Positions 21,418-32,019 of a stretch of DNA of 64,000 nt are shown here, one piece after another (the first letter of the stretch is position 1; the number at the start of each line of letters is the position of its first letter). The stretch spans positions 14,048,255 to 14,112,254 of the forward strand of contig OX328109.1 of NCBI GenBank assembly GCA_946811185.2, written 5' to 3'. This DNA comes from Hippopus hippopus. Lineage: Eukaryota > Mollusca > Bivalvia > Cardiida > Cardiidae. The translations under genes and the position numbers were made by a program. A model generated the notes under the pieces. It worked only from the letters and a program-made list of their open reading frames with translations. It was not told the origin of the DNA and did no database searches.

Positions 21418-22298
21418 GAACTACTTTTTGGGAGAGAGACTTTTGAAAACATTGTGGGAAAAGGAGAAAATGCTGGTGACCAGCTTTTTTTCCCTTTTTC
21501 TACAACATCCTCTACCATTTAGAGACTAATTCCGTATTCCATGGCTTGAAACCACATTTAACGTGGACGTCTGCAAATAGTTTGAAGTTGAGACTCAAAG
21601 ATCAAACATTAATCTATTAACCTAATACCACACAATGTCCCATTTTAACTCTTTACCAAACGACAAATTTCTAGACTTGTCCTAACCGAAATCATTTGAA
21701 GACGACATACTCAGTATTGTACAGATAATGATGACTTTTTTTTTCTTTTTGAAAGGGTAGAAAATAGTATGGGAAAAGGAGAAATTGATGGTTATCAGTA
21801 TTTTTGCCTTTTTCCACAGTATTTTCAACTTCTGTTTCAAGGTCATTAAAACTTGGGATTGTGTGGTAAAGGCTTAACGACACTGAGGAAAAAAGGCTGT
21901 TGAAAATATTGTGGGTAGAGGGAAAAATGCTATTAGCATAATGACGGTAGCATTTTATCCTTTCACAACAATGTTTTCTACCCTTTTAAAGACAAATTGG
22001 TGCTAAATTTAATGTTGTCGCCTGCGAATTTAGACAACCGTAAGATTTTTTAGTCTGGTAGAGATTTAACCCATTACTACACAATCCCAAGCTTCAACAA
22101 CCGTAGAAAAATTAGACTTTTGAAAACATTGTGGGAAAAGGAGAAAATGCTGGTAACCAGCATTTTCGCCTTTTCCCACAATATTTTCTACCCTATCAAA
22201 GCCAGATATCATCATTTGAGGTACATTTGCTCTGTCGTCTGCAAATGCTTTGAATTTGGACCAGTCTAAAATATTGTCGTTTGGTATAGCGAGTTAAA
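21418..22298. mobile_element. Cluster of four MITE-E copies
   Basis: Palindrome centres near 21477, 21790, 21936 and 22153. The copies vary in core sequence (gaaattgatggttatcag, aaaaatgctattagcat) and are back to back, suggesting insertion into or beside earlier copies. Confidence 0.75.
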
Positions 22299-22752
22299 AG
22301 CCAGAAATTCATCTACTGTATTAATTTGCTGTTGTAGTCCGTCAGCAAACCGGCTTGTAATTCTACGCCATTGTTATGCTTAGATAGATTTGGGGGGAAA
22401 TGTAACAGTTTTTGGGCTGCTATAGAATTAACTCCAGATTCTGCTTTCAAGATTAGTATAATCCGAGTAACATTTTGAAATTCAAAGGATTGTAAGAAAC
22501 GGGGAAGTAGATCTATAAGACTATCAGAATGGAAGGATTTACGATCCAGAAATTGGGAAAAATTCGAAATAAATGGGTGACGGATTTCATTTCGGAAACT
22601 CTAGCGACATTTCTATTTTCGGTAAGTTGTTTGTTTTTGATATTATTGGAAATTTACACATCATCGTCATCATCATCATCGTTGTCGTCATAATCATTAT
22701 CTATGCTGATGTTGATGCTGTTTTAATCATTGAATGCATAATAATTGCAAAT

Positions 22753-23262
22753 GAGTCGTGCTCTGTGAAAAGGGGGCTTAATGCATCTGCAAAAAGTATC
22801 GACCCAGGTCAGCCTGCGCAGTCCGCACAGGCTGACCTGGGCCGACACTTTTTGCTATTGGTAATTTTTCTGCGTGTCCAAGGATCAGTTGGATCCCCGG
22901 CTCGGCCAATTTCTTTCCGAGGATTGATGATGGCCACTGCGACAGGATTCATTCCTCTCTCACCGCTGATCATTGTTTCGACTATGCCGTTACGTGGGAA
23001 AGCAGCCAGTGGCTTGGAAAGGATATTGTGCGGCCTACTGGTAAAAGAAACTCGAGGAAAGCATGGATAGGTGCACTGGCCGCCGTGATATAACTGAAAT
23101 AATGTTGAAAACGGCGTTAAACACCATACAATCAATCAAGGATCAGTTTTCCACATGATTCAGTCAGTCGTTAGACGAAATGAACTTTATGGGTCTTTGA
23201 TCATGTGCTGACTTGATACGTATCATGGATTACAGAGGTGCATAAAGTCCCGGATTTTTGGT
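22753..23262 (+). mobile_element. MITE-A interrupted by SINE-1
   Basis: Left part 22753-22890 and right part 23141-23262 join perfectly across the SINE; the right tip is degraded. Confidence 0.85.
22891..23140 (+). mobile_element. SINE-1, 5'-truncated, with target-site duplication
   Basis: Lacks the tRNA head; body starts at ggctcggccaatttctttcc, tail ccatacaatcaatcaa. Flanked by aaggatcagtt at about 22880 and 23140, as expected for LINE-primed insertion. Confidence 0.85.
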
Positions 23263-23329
23263 TTAAACTGATATTGCATGCGTAAATTATCGGTAAGGAT
23301 AACATTTCGAGTGATTTCTTATTCTAACC

Positions 23330-24290
23330 CTTATAAATAGAGGATATTTGTTTTTTACGATGAAAGATCGAAATTTATGTCATCGAGTGAACATCATCGG
23401 TAATATTTTCACGAATAGCTCATATTCATGTACATGTAAGAACTGCAATAACGGGGCAGACCCCTTTTATACCCTGATTTATAAGGCCAAATAAATCTTT
23501 GGACTCCCTTTTATGTAACAATTATAAACGAAACAAGGCTAAGTTTATCCTGTAATTAGACTCAAGAGCTAAATCTTGAAGCAAACATTGTCAAGTGGTA
23601 TTTGTCACAGTCTGTATACATGTATGCACGTTCGGCCCAAGTGTTAGTCGCTGACAGAAAAATGAATTTCAAAAGTAGGTCATAAAACGCCGAGTCACTC
23701 CATCTTTTGTTTACTTTTTACTTGGTTTTAAAATTCTTTTTTCTGCCAGCGACTAACACTTGGATCGGCCGTACAGTAAATAGAGGATATTTGTTTTTTA
23801 CGGTGAAAGATCGAAACTTATTTCATCGAGTGAACATCATCGGTAATATTTTCACTCGTGGCTGCGCCACTCGTGAAAATATTACCGATGATGTTCACGA
23901 GATGAAATAAATTTCGATCTTTCACCGAAAAAAAAACAAAAAATATTCTATTTATTTCATGTTTTAACCCTTTTTGGGGGAACTTACATCAAAACCCAGT
24001 ACGGTTCTTTTCGGTTATTCCCCGTGGCGTACCCCCTCCTCACAGCAACGCATTACGATATTACGTCAAATGCGAGAAATGTAGGGTAAATTGCGTCATA
24101 TTTCCATCTGGTTGAGCGGCACGCGCACTTTACCGAGGTAACTAGTGCGCGGGAACAACTGTTTCCGCCTTCAATTGAAGAGTAAGAGTATAAAAATCGG
24201 TATTTTTCACGGGTCATAACCATGAAATATAGAAAAATATTTCACCGTTATTTCTCGATAACATACTGGAAAGCATGAAATAAAGTTGCA
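23330..24290 (+). mobile_element. Interspersed repeat Y (forward copy)
   Basis: Shares roughly 700 bp with the reverse complement of 48895-49625, including gtgttagtcgctgacag, ttccccgtggcgtacccc and gcgcgggaacaactgtttcc. The outer arms are inverted repeats. No coding frame recognised. Confidence 0.75.
23782..23960. repeat. Large hairpin inside repeat Y
   Basis: Arm gaacatcatcggtaatattt at 23832 returns in reverse complement at 23873-23900 around the centre ctcgtggctgcgccactcg. The left arm also duplicates 23338-23415. The copy at 48.9 kb lacks it, so it is an insertion. Confidence 0.8.
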
Positions 24291-24429
24291 TACATTGCAA
24301 GTTCAAAGCTGCTTTTGTCAGAATATCTGGCAAAGAAACAGACTGTGTAGATCCAAGAACAGACTGAACATTGTAGTCTGATCAAGATCTATACTGTCCG
24401 CACAAAAAAACAAAATCAGGATAGTTAAC

Positions 24430-24642
24430 CATTAAGCTGCTAAATAAGTCACACGAAACTTTCTAGTCAACAGAAAAAAACCCAAAAATTACAATTTCAT
24501 AGTAATTTTCTTTCGTGAAAAACATCCTTTTATCGGACAGTGTAGATCCAAGATCAGACTGCACATTCTGTGCAGTCTGATCTTGATCTGCACTGGCCGC
24601 AAAAGCGCCTTGAGTCGCGCTTAGCAGCCTAAAGCTTAAAAG
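24430..24642 (+). mobile_element. MITE-D, full length
   Basis: From taagctgctaaataagtcac, core gatcagactgcacattctgt, to gagtcgcgcttagcagccta. A core fragment precedes it at 24345-24400. Confidence 0.85.
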
Positions 24643-24769
24643 AGTAAAATCCAATTTGATAATCAAAGCACTGAGAATCCTGAAAACTGTTTCGTGAACA
24701 AATATGAATGTAAATAGCGGAAAACACCACCAGTGTATCCATACACAAAAAAACATTTTAAGCTAGCTA

Positions 24770-25015
24770 AAATTAAGGTCTACGGCCCCTGACTCTCATA
24801 TTAAAAGACGAAAGCTACCGAGATTGGTCGAATAGCCTTTACGAAAACGTCGATTTTACAAGATATTTACCTATGAGTTAGTGAGTCTACGGCCCCTAAC
24901 TCTTATATTAAAAGACGGAAGATGCCGAGATTGGTCGAATAGCCTTTACGAAAACGTCGATGTTACACAATATTTACCGATGAGTCACGGGGCGTAATCC
25001 TTAACTCTTCCAGCA
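24770..25015. mobile_element. Dimeric ~116-bp repeat
   Basis: Two tandem units, each with ctacggcccctgactctcat ... gaatagcctttacgaaaacg. The same dimer occurs at 45351-45575, where inverted ends aggtcta.ggcccc / gggccgtagacct are visible. Confidence 0.8.
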
Positions 25016-25389
25016 CCAAATATATAAACTCGACCGCTTTCGACGGCTGAAAATATGATCCACTGAAACTTAGACAGGTTTTTATCTCATAGGTTTGACC
25101 AAACCAAGCGGACGGAACAGATTCAAGATCAGACTGCCTGTTCTGTCCAGTTTATTCTTTATTTTTGCTATCTGCATAAGCTACGGCTTTTCTCCTATGG
25201 CATAGAATGGGTTAAAGGCTGAGTAAGTGGTACTGATTGGAGGATGGCGGTAGGATAGAGAAGTTCGAAACATGTTGAAGCCAGTGCTTCTTATGTATAA
25301 TGCAACTGCCTCAGCGTACCTACTTAGTGTACAGAAGGTCTTTTTCGTGTTCCAAAAATTATTGCACTAGTGTATTAGAGTATTCTTAG

Positions 25390-25800
25390 GTCCCGATTTT
25401 GGTAGTATTTATTTATAAATGCCTCTTTTCGGCGAAACCCGCTGCAACGCATGCCAAATTTTGAACTTCTTCGCCATCCCGAGTGAAAATGACGTAAATG
25501 GTGTTAAGACGCGTGAAAAATTTATGATTTTCATGTTTAATAACAGAAAAGCAGCGAAATTTAATTCAGATCAGCAGAATTGTGGAAATATTTCGATTTA
25601 CTCCACCAAGAAGCTTTTTCATTCTCCTTTCGATGCACATGTCACAGTGCTATCTTCTTGTGTATGTACACATTTCAAACCGAACTACACCTGTAAATAT
25701 GGATCCGTAAATGGTTGATTTGCGAAAGGTGATGGTGCAGTATAGAATCTTACACGAGTGTTTATTACCATTTATTGAAACTCGTCGACTAAAATACATT
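25390..25800 (+). mobile_element. Interspersed repeat Z
   Basis: Related to 38420-39010: shared blocks include ttttgattttcatgtt, tgtgtat.tacacattt.aaacc and the end stem aactcgt.gactaaaat. No coding frame recognised. Confidence 0.6.
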
Positions 25801-25804
25801 TAAT

Positions 25805-26012
25805 CCTGACCAATCCCTGAACAATCCCGCGTTTTTACGACCCTGGAGAATTTAGAAAACATTATGGGAAAAGAATGAAATGCTGGGAACCCGCATTTTC
25901 TCCTTTTCCCAAATTTTTTTCGGTCCCTTCAAGATCATGATTGTGGACCGCGGTTGATCCGTAATTTGCAAATGAATTTACGGTCCATTGTGTCGTGTAG
26001 TAAAGGGTTAAA
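25805..26012 (-). mobile_element. MITE-E
   Basis: Core gaaatgctgggaacccgcat; the right end cgtgtagtaaagggttaa is well kept. Confidence 0.75.
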
Positions 26013-27159
26013 CAGCGTGTATAATTTAAAACGATAGAAAATAATACTATCCTCTACTTATGATAATTAATATAGTTTAATCTACTTAAGTGTATGTATT
26101 GTATTTGATCGTGTCATACATGTACTAGTAGTTGTCGAAATATTATTTCTTCGTTTATTTTTTGAACCCGACGCTTTTAACCTATTGTTTAAATACAGCA
26201 ATAGCAATACTTTTGGCTATTTGGATTTTAAATACGTCCCCACCCTTCCCCCCCTTTTTACTCCTGAAAATAAATGCTGCATGATGAAAAATGAAACCAC
26301 AAATCACTCTTTAATTCACAGTGCTATTAAATTTATAGTATTTTATTCATTCTATGAGAAATTTACAGGGTCGCTGTGAAATCACTAAAGCCATCATTGC
26401 AAGGGAAATTTATAGATGATCCGGAAATTTATGAGTTAATCACGAATTGATTTCAACGCACTGTAGGTACGTTACACAGTCATAAGAAATAATCCGGGCC
26501 CTAGGTGTACAATATTTATAGGTGGCCCTCGCCGGGTTTTATCAAACCAGTTTGAATGAACGTTGAATTAATTTCTAAAACTACATGAAAGCAAATTTTG
26601 CCACCTTGCTGTAGCTTGGGTAATAATAGCTTACGATATAACGCACAGTGTAGAAACAAGATCAGACTTGCGTGAGAACAGTACTTTTGTTCACAATCGT
26701 ACTGTATCGTTGTCGTAACTCCGTTACATTGGTAAACGATGTCTTTATTTTTATTCCGGCCTGCAACATGCATTCTACTTAGTACAACAAGAACCATACA
26801 CATAATTAGGGAAGCAACTATTTTAACTCCAACATGTTTATGTATGCATTCTTTCCTTATATGTTTCGGTACTTAAACATACATGTATCTAATATTGCGT
26901 TAAGAAAAACGAAAGAAAATTTCATGTTCAAAAATGACTTTCACTCAAAATCAAAGTTCATGTATGTAGTCGTGGAAACACAATACAGACGTACCTCAGT
27001 ATTGTCAGTGCTTTGATTTGTCACAGCTGATCAAATTAACCTCGGGTACTTTGACCTGATTAACCCCCTTTCGCTGCCAACAAAATAAATCCAGCTTTTG
27101 TTAAGGTCTAAACATAGATTTTCAACCCAGTTAAAGATTATTTTTGGTTAACGTTTAGC
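26013..27159. other. Intergenic stretch without recognised feature
   Basis: AT-rich; no domain-bearing frame and no member of the named repeat families. Confidence 0.5.
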
Positions 27160-27250
27160 ATCATTTAGCGGACGGTGTAGATCCAAGATCAGACAGCACG
27201 TTCTGTGAAGTCTGATCTTGGGTCTAGGCCGTTCGTAATGGCTATTTCAT
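27160..27250. mobile_element. MITE-D fragment
   Basis: Core gatcagacagcacgttctgt plus arms tgtagatccaa / ggtctaggccgttcg. Confidence 0.7.
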
Positions 27251-27347
27251 ATACCATTAGCAGTGAAAGAGGTCTACTAATCGACTAAGGTTATTCAAAA
27301 AGTTTCACTGACATTTACCCGGGGGGATATATGTTTTTGTAACCCAG

Positions 27348-27588
27348 TTAACCTCTTACCACACAATTACGAGTTTCGACAACCTTGAGATGGACAAACC
27401 GGTATTTTTGAAAATATTGTGGGAAAAGGAGAAAATGCTGGTAACCAGCATTTTCTCCTTTTCCTGCAACATTTTCTCCCCGTTCAAAGACACTTTCCAA
27501 GATTTGAGCTTCATTCATTTTGTCGTCTGCAAATGCTTTGAATTTGGACAAGTCTAAAATTTTATCGTTTGGTAAAGAGTTGAAGAAA
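27348..27588 (-). mobile_element. MITE-E
   Basis: Complete; tail atcgtttggtaaagagtt, core gaaaatgctggtaaccagc. Confidence 0.85.
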
Positions 27589-27737
27589 TTATACCTGTTC
27601 AGAAAACTTTCAAACAAATTACCGCTTTTATCAAGATCGAACGAAATTGGCTGACTCCTTTTGTTATTTGTTAGATATCAGTTTGATTTTCTGTAACGTT
27701 GAAGATCATTTTTATTTTTTTTTTTCTTCATGATTTC

Positions 27738-27967
27738 TTTTAACTCTTTACCAAACGACAAAATTTTAGACTGGTCCAAACTGAAAGCACTTGCAGATGA
27801 CAAAATAAACGGAACTCAAAAATTGAAATTTGTTTCCAGCAGGGTAGAAAACATTGTGGGAAAAGAAGGAAATCCTGGTTACCAGCATTTTCTCCTTTTC
27901 CCACAATGTTTTCAAAAGGCTTCTATCTCAGGGTCGTAAAAACCAGGGATTGTTTGGTAAAGGGTTA
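27738..27967 (+). mobile_element. MITE-E
   Basis: Complete and opposite in orientation to the copy 150 bp upstream; ends ttaactctttaccaaacga and gtttggtaaagggttaa. Confidence 0.88.
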
Positions 27968-27999
27968 AGTTCTTCTAATTTGCGTCTCTCTAAGAATAT

Positions 28000-28510
28000 G
28001 TTGTTGTTGTAACTACCTTTTCTTCCATGAAAAAAGTGATTTAGAGACCAGCGTACATGGGAAAAAACAACACGTTAAATAAAAAACCTCGATATTATTT
28101 GATTTGAAAAATAGCAAGTATATTAAAGGGAACTTTTCAGTTTTTCATTATCTTGCCGAACCTCAACTTGATGGTTTATCATTCAGTCAAGTAGAGTCGA
28201 TAGCTGGTAAACCATTAGTAAAGAAGAAAGACAAATTTTAGCGGTATTTTCTTAATGGGCTACGTAGCCTTTTGAGATATTTTCTGATTTCTCGCCAGAA
28301 TTTCGCAAAGGCTTGTGGGAATGTCACTAGATCAATAACACGTGTCGATATTGTGGAAACATATTCATGTTAGTATTTACGTCATAAAAAACAGGCGAAG
28401 TTTCCGATTGTAAAGAGACAAACTTGTTACTTGAACCTGTGGCCTAAATTTCACCTTTATTCTTCATGTAACGGTCCATATACTTTTTTTCCAGATAAAG
28501 CTATATAAAG
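28000..28510. other. Intergenic stretch without recognised feature
   Basis: No supported gene or repeat seen. Confidence 0.45.
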
Positions 28511-28514
28511 CCCC

Positions 28515-28615
28515 AGCCTAGTAGTGGTGGAAACCAGGAAATACATGAATATGTGAGCTGTCACCATGATATGACTGAAATAATGTTGAAAGCGGCGTAA
28601 AACACGATTCAACAA
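28515..28615 (+). mobile_element. SINE-3, 3' part only
   Basis: Matches accaggaaatacatgaatat ... ctgaaataatgttgaaagcg. Confidence 0.75.
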
Positions 28616-29171
28616 CACCAACAACAATATTGTCGAATTTGTCAGTGTTTAACACATTTTTTTCTTTTTTCACAGCAACAAAATCTAAGAGGGCCCTTTT
28701 TAAAATGGTCGTTTTGAAAGGTTGTATAAATATACCCGACACCTTGAAAAATAAAGATAGCTGAATAACGTGCTTGTACATAAATCAACAGTTGAAAAAA
28801 AAAATTTGTTTACACTAAAACCTGAAACGACCACTTTACGTCGCAGATACTCGGTAATATGAATCCAAAAAATGCTCAATTTATTCAACAAAAAAGTTTC
28901 TGATGCAGAAAGGCAAAAATGGAACAAATTGCTGAAAAGACCTTAAATATTCAACCATCAAATTTTGAAACGCGGCTTTATCTATGACTTTCAAAATGCT
29001 TTTAAATACAGGAGCATACAAAATAGTATTCTTGCAGTAATTGGGTCGAAAATAAAGAAAATTGATAAATGTTTTGTTTTTATACTAAACTTTTCATTTG
29101 ATGTTGCCTTCTTCCAAATATTTTCGAACGTTCGAATGTTCTATATCAAAGAGGAAGTGGAAATGTTAAAA

Positions 29172-29433
29172 GAGCCATGCTGTGTTTGAATGGGGTTTAA
29201 TGCGTCTACAAAAAGTATCGACCCATGTCAGCCTGCGCAGTCCGCGCAGGCTGACATGAGTTGAAACTTTTTGCAATGGTTAATTTTCCGCATGTCTAAA
29301 GACCGTTCTACCTCAGGATTCAGGCGGTTGTTGGACCAAATTGATTTTTATAGATCCATAATTATGTAATTACCCGCTTGGTATGATGCATCACAGAAAA
29401 GCGTTAAACACCTTTTGTCATAGCATGGTCCAT
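29172..29433 (+). mobile_element. MITE-A
   Basis: Termini gagccatgctgtgtttgaa and catagcatggtccat; stem gtcagcctgcgcag intact. Confidence 0.85.
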
Positions 29434-29725
29434 TTTTGTTGGCATTAACTTTGCTGGTTAAAAAAAGTTTCAATTGTTATAAAAACGTCACTCAGTTTTA
29501 TATAAATAAAATTGTAAGCAATTGTATATGGGCTAGTAGCCTCAAAACTCGATTTAAGAAATTGGAATTGGAGATTGGAATAAATAAGGATTTCGCACAT
29601 TCATAGCCATGCTTTCTACACTAATCTGTTGTTGTTGTTTCTATGAGGTTCGGCTGTTTTCGGACTAGCTGCCATAAGATCGCTAGTCTATTGCCATCGA
29701 ATGCGGCCTACATTCGAGTGTAAGT

Positions 29726-29728
<3 letters not shown>

Positions 29729-29762
<34 letters not shown>
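29729..29762. repeat. (CA)n microsatellite
   Basis: About 17 CA units. Confidence 0.98.
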
Positions 29763-29766
<4 letters not shown>

Positions 29767-30024
29767 CGCCAAATACTGACCGACAGAAAATTATTCTTTC
29801 TGTTAGAAATCGTAATTCTGTTGAACACGACAATGTTGACTTGCACTACAAAATCCCTACCACTGCAACTTGAATGATTGCTAGTGAAAAGCATTGAAAG
29901 TTCATCTAAAAGTAAACTCTAGGAATAATCAAATGTCAAATGATCAAATTGATATGTTATTTATTTGCTTTTTTCAATTTAAGATTTACAAAGAGACTGT
30001 ATTCCATGTTATAACCTTTTCTTG

Positions 30025-30260
30025 ACAAGTAAGTGGCTGTAGTCATCGGATCGAACCGGATCGGACTCAGTATCCCGGTTGGCCAGGCCGAACCGGTTCT
30101 GACATGAAAAGTGGATTGGACTGGACCGAACCGGATCAGACTTAATAAGCGGGTTGGACTATTTTTCTTGTCATGTATGGAAAAGCCAAGTCATATCTTT
30201 ACTAAGGCCGCTTTTTCTACATTCGCTTGTCTGTCAGTACTTTCAGTACTTTGATTAACT
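30025..30260 (+). mobile_element. Interspersed repeat X
   Basis: Contains repeated ggatcgaaccggatcgga-type motifs and the 3' part gtcagtactttcagtacttt. The reverse complement of this block is at 49640-49868. Confidence 0.65.
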
Positions 30261-30706
30261 CTGAACAAACTTCTAGATACATGTATAGACCATGACCATT
30301 TTAACAAAACTTCTAAATAAAAGTCTATTTTAAGCTAGGGAAAAACAACAAAATATTGGTACGGATTAGAACCAGAATCGGGCTGCATGTTATGTGTAGT
30401 CTGATCTTAATTCAAAATGGCCTTAAAGAAACCCAAAGACACCTTTGACACGCACATAGTTAAAATATGACAGCCTAGAAAATTGGCCTATAATATTTCA
30501 CAACTAAATTTTGAAATTTCTAAAGGTTTTTGATGTACGTGACCAACGACATTTTTTTTTTTTACCTTACAATTTTGATATACATGATTCACGTGTCTAT
30601 AATGGTTTCAGTTATACAACCTTCATTACAATTTAAGTTTACGGAAATGGTTTTGTGATATTCACCTACATAAATCTGGCCAGGTTAAAGTACATATGAT
30701 ATAGGT

Positions 30707-31935
30707 AGTTTCAAGTTCATAGGGACCCCCTGAATTTTAAAATATCTTGAAAAATCCCGTATCAATTTTTATGAAACTTTTCAAGGTCTTTTCAAATGAC
30801 CTTACCAACTCTCACAGTGAAAATTAGAATTTTTCTTCTGCAAGAAAGAACATTTTGCCTATTCCAGTAATGTTGAATTTTTGCTCTGAAGCTTAACATT
30901 CTGCGACGGTTTTGCACAGTGACCAGAACAGCAAACATAACTGGACAAGTGCATGGCTTCAGTACCTAAATTCAGTTAAATATGAGGCCCTGGATTTTTT
31001 TTTTTTTTTTTGTACAAATAATAATTATAATTCTATACTTTACCATAGATATTGCTCTTGTCACTTTCATTCAAACTTTGAAGCCTAAAATGATTTGTCA
31101 AATGTTTTCTTATATGGTGTCTGTTCTCCAATGTTTGATTAAATTTTAATTTCGGCATGGCTTCAAGTTTTTATACTTCTGTTGAGATATGTCTTCTAAA
31201 CCACCTAACACTTAGACTTACAGGTCTTTCATGGTTTGTTTTGAATTGTTTTTCGCTACGATTTTTTTTCAGTTCGCCTAATATTAGCTCAATTGTATTG
31301 TGGTCACATTCATAGGGTGGTAGTCTTAAAGACACTTTGTCCATTTGACCATAAAAAATCATCTACAACAATACTTTTGAGCTTGTTTATGGAACTTAAC
31401 CACGTCATACAATGCACTCTTCTTTATTTTATTGTTGTATGCCATACCACATGATGTGAGCCAGAGTTTGACTGGGTTTCGGGAAAAAAGTAAAAAAAAC
31501 CATCTTTGATTGGGCGTGGAAAAGAAACAGAGTGTAAACAAGTGTGTGCAAGTCTCCAATATTGAATCATTAAAATAAAACCCAAATAAAAAAAAACGAG
31601 ATCAGAGCCTCAGAAGTTGAAGATTTTTGCTATTCAAACAATAGACGACCACAGTTACTGTACTTGCATGAGAATTGTTTTCATAAACAGGTAAACCTTC
31701 AACTCGGAAGAGCCTTCAACCCTCCCACCGGTTTTAAGCTGTTTTGTTCATACTTTTTTACAATGTATTGAATGCAAAAAAAGTCAAACTAAGTCGTCAA
31801 AAATTCTGAAAATGTCACCCAGAGTTGGTAGTAATAATGTTATTAACTATGCAAATTTTCAGTACAATAGCTAAAGCATTTTTAAAGATATTCCAAAATT
31901 CAGGGGTTCCCTATGAACCTCAAACTACCTATACC
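30707..31935 (-). mobile_element. 1.2-kb TIR element with transposase relic
   Basis: The ends ataggtagtttcaagttcat (left) and atgaacctcaaactacctat (right) form ~50-bp inverted repeats that continue through agggacccc.tgaatttt. The enclosed minus-strand fragments come from a Tc1/mariner-superfamily transposase. Much of a full-length transposase is missing. Confidence 0.75.
31165..31560 (-). pseudogene. Transposase C-terminal remnant
   Basis: Minus-strand reading gives KIKKSALYDVVKFHKQ then, past a stop, VSLRLPPYECDHNTIELILG. The RLPPY.C..N.IEL block is the last catalytic region of a DDE transposase family widespread in invertebrates. Stops and frameshifts make it non-functional. Confidence 0.7.
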
Positions 31936-32019
31936 TGTTTAAATAAGGTTAATTTGGAATACTCCTGCCACCGACTTATCGACCAAAACTACAGAAGTCA
32001 CATAAACCCTCGCCAGTTA

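Noticed and set aside
22573..23070. Recurrent ORFs with [20 protein letters not shown] (also near 12884, 16174, 41274, 50326, 56148)
   Set aside because: Translation of MITE-A arms; repeats, not a protein family.
25419..25718. 99-residue ORF
   Set aside because: Lies in repeat Z, whose other copy at 38.5 kb does not keep the frame.
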